DNA of 15,342 bases from Dichotomicrobium sp046543175 (lineage in GTDB: Bacteria > Pseudomonadota > Alphaproteobacteria > Rhizobiales > Rhodomicrobiaceae). Made by a program: the position numbers and the translations under genes. The first letter of the stretch is position 1; each line of letters opens with the position of its first letter. The notes under the pieces are model-generated. The model was not told the DNA's origin and made no database searches. It worked only from the letters and a program-made list of their open reading frames with translations. Positions 14,160 to 15,342 of this stretch are shown here, in pieces. The DNA lies in NCBI GenBank assembly GCA_046543175.1, contig JBKGZY010000046.1, positions 1 to 15,342 of the forward strand, written 5' to 3'.

Positions 14160-15041
14160 TTATCCGGCGGGTGCCTCGGCCATCTGCGCCGATTTCTGCA
14201 CCGCCTTTTGGACCTTCTCGAACGCCCGCACCTCGATCTGGCGAATGCGCTCACGGCTGACATCGAACTCGTGCGAAAGCTCTTCCAGCGTCAGCGGATT
14301 CTCGGACAGGCGCCGCGCCGTGAAAATCCGCCGTTCACGCTCGTTGAGCGTCTCCAGCGCATCGCGCAGATAATCGCGGCGCTGTTCCAGTTCTTCCTTG
14401 TCCGCGAGCGCGGTCTCCTGGCTGACATCCTCTTCGTCCACGAGCCAGTCCTGCCACTCGCCGCTTTCGACATCCGCGCGCAGGGGCGCGTTCAGCGAGC
14501 TGTCGCCGGACAGCCTGCGGTTCATGGAGATGACGTCTTCTTCCGAGACCGAAAGCTGCTCGGAGATTTTCGCGACGTGCTCCGGGCGCAGGTCGCCTTC
14601 GTCATAGGCTTCGAGCTGGCCCTTCATCTTGCGCAGATTGAAGAACAGCTTTTTCTGGCTCGCTGTCGTGCCCATCTTGACCAGCGACCACGACCGCAGG
14701 ATGTATTCCTGGATCGAGGCGCGGATCCACCACATGGCGTAGGTCGCGAGCCGGAAGCCGCGCTCCGGGTCGAATCGCTTGACGGCCTGCATCAGGCCGA
14801 CATTGCCCTCGGAGACGACTTCGCCGATGGGCAGGCCGTAGCCGCGATAGCCCATGGCGATGCGCGCGACGAGACGCAGATGCGACGTCACGAGCTTGTG
14901 CGCTGCTTCGGTGTCCTCATGCTCCTTCCAGCGCTTGGCGAGCATGTACTCTTCTTCCGGTTCCAGCATCGGAAACTTGCGGATCTCGTCGAGATACCGA
15001 CTGAGACCGCCGCTTCCGGCAACTGTCGGGAGGTTATTCAT
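14160..15041 (-). CDS. rpoH: RNA polymerase heat-shock sigma factor RpoH (sigma-32)
   Basis: A sigma-70-family factor of about 293 residues that directs RNA polymerase to heat-shock promoters. Visible parts are GGLSRYLDEIRKFPMLEPEEEYMLAKRW (region 1.2), LRLVARIAMGYRGYGLPIGEVVSEGNVGLMQAVKRFDPERGFRLATYAMWWIRASIQEYIL (region 2), the RpoH box QKKLFFNLRKMKG that distinguishes RpoH from other sigma factors, and region 4 with LTLEELSHEFDVSRERIRQIEVRAFEKV. ATG 15041 is preferred: AGGA lies 7 bases upstream and the product MNNLPTVAGSGGLSRYL aligns with typical alphaproteobacterial RpoH starts. ATG 15059 would add six residues but has a poor ribosome site. The hsp20 promoter at 9227-9254 is a likely target. 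Several paralogues are common in this group, so this may not be the only one. Confidence 0.95.
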   Translation of the reverse strand: MNNLPTVAGSGGLSRYLDEIRKFPMLEPEEEYMLAKRWKEHEDTEAAHKLVTSHLRLVARIAMGYRGYGLPIGEVVSEGNVGLMQAVKRFDPERGFRLATYAMWWIRASIQEYILRSWSLVKMGTTASQKKLFFNLRKMKGQLEAYDEGDLRPEHVAKISEQLSVSEEDVISMNRRLSGDSSLNAPLRADVESGEWQDWLVDEEDVSQETALADKEELEQRRDYLRDALETLNERERRIFTARRLSENPLTLEELSHEFDVSRERIRQIEVRAFEKVQKAVQKSAQMAEAPAG

Positions 15042-15059
15042 ACCTTGATCCTGTGTCAT

Positions 15060-15198
15060 TGCTGCGTCTTCTACGCAATTTCATCCGTTTTGGATCAGCC
15101 GCATCGGTTCGGACGAAATGAAAAGCCTCAATTCTTGACCCGTGCCGGGCGTGTCCCGGCATCTTCATCCACCAGCAAATGTGATAAAAGCGGCTCGG
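15060..15198 (-). promoter_or_regulatory. Upstream region of rpoH with two dyads
   Basis: No gene is evident. ATTTCATCCG (15078-15087) and CGGACGAAAT (15110-15119) form an inverted repeat with one mismatch and a 22-base spacer, 37 bases upstream of the chosen rpoH start. GCCGGG (15144-15149) and CCCGGC (15155-15160) form a short GC stem. I could not find a convincing sigma-70 or sigma-32 promoter here by eye. Confidence 0.35.
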
Positions 15199-15275
15199 CT
15201 AGTGGTCCGATTCAGACATTTGCCTCCCATTGCAGCACCCGCCCGAGCAAATGTCTGAATCATAAGGACCACCAG
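15199..15275. repeat. Long palindromic (MITE/REP-like) repeat at the right edge
   Basis: The outer arms are CTAGTGGTCC (15199-15208) and GGACCACCAG (15266-15275), with one mismatch. The inner arms ATTCAGACATTTGC (15210-15223) and GCAAATGTCTGAAT (15247-15260) are perfect over 14 bases. The centre is 23 bases. The CCACCAGCAAnnT sequence at the right end (15270-15280) echoes ACCAGCAAATGT at 15171-15182, so the element may be composite. Similar AGTGGTCCGATTCAGACATTTG sequences occur between genes in other Hyphomicrobiales, from memory. The final 67 bases (15276-15342) show no further feature. Confidence 0.65.
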
Positions 15276-15342
15276 CAACTTATTGAATCTCGTGGAGCTT
15301 TTGAATTTGACATTTGAGCGGGAACCTCGCCGCAAGCGGGAC

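Noticed and set aside
13596..15317. A 573-codon open frame on the + strand across the lipid kinase and rpoH genes
   Set aside because: It crosses two well-identified (-) strand genes, their gap and a repeat. Composition is that of antisense sequence and no ribosome site or domain is present.

Overview
The window is GC-rich, with the strong G/C third-position bias and long antisense open frames typical of such genomes. It looks like an alphaproteobacterium, most likely of the Hyphomicrobiales (Rhizobiales). The reasons are the iscR / group I cysteine desulfurase / sufBCDS / DUF59 / sufA gene order, an Irr-type iron-control element in front of it, a DUF3126 gene, an alphaproteobacterial RpoH, a ROSE-like thermometer in front of a small heat-shock gene, and several families of intergenic palindromes that I recall from that order. 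The species cannot be named from the sequence.

Region 1 (1-8216, + strand) is a complete iron-sulfur cluster assembly operon. A control region carries an IscR type-1-like site (30-54) and an Irr/ICE-like site (67-83). It is followed by iscR, a group I (NifS/IscS-like) cysteine desulfurase, sufB, a small uncharacterised membrane protein, sufC, sufD, sufS (group II desulfurase), a DUF59/SufT-like protein and sufA. Most genes overlap or are separated by a few bases. The desulfurases supply sulfur, SufBCD is the scaffold/ATPase, SufA and the DUF59 protein act in carrying or maturation, and IscR with Irr would tie expression to Fe-S and iron status. No SufE or SufU is present in the window.

Region 2 (8217-8598) has no genes and holds three successive palindromic repeat units. 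The last (-) strand terminator in it belongs to the next gene.

Region 3 (8599-9254, - strand) is an hsp20/ibpA gene with an excellent RpoH-type promoter and a 5' leader that folds into three stem-loops. The last has the hallmarks of a ROSE RNA thermometer. Divergent to it (9333-10905, + strand) lie a secreted PepSY-like protein and an alpha/beta hydrolase of the lysophospholipase/monoacylglycerol lipase type.

Region 4 (10906-11413) has no genes and is a mosaic of long perfect inverted repeats.

Region 5 (11414-15059, - strand) reads right to left: rpoH and a lipid/diacylglycerol-kinase-like gene (12 bases apart, probably one operon), a non-coding stretch, a possible 45-residue small protein with a terminator-like hairpin, then cysE (serine acetyltransferase, the first step to cysteine) and a DUF3126 gene. 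The right edge (15060-15342) holds the rpoH leader and another large palindromic repeat.

The main biology is well known. The parts least explained by standard annotation are the small membrane protein embedded in the suf operon, the 45-residue ORF, the CysE C-terminus without the usual terminal Ile, and the dense repeat mosaics. I see no phage, transposase, CRISPR, tRNA or rRNA.
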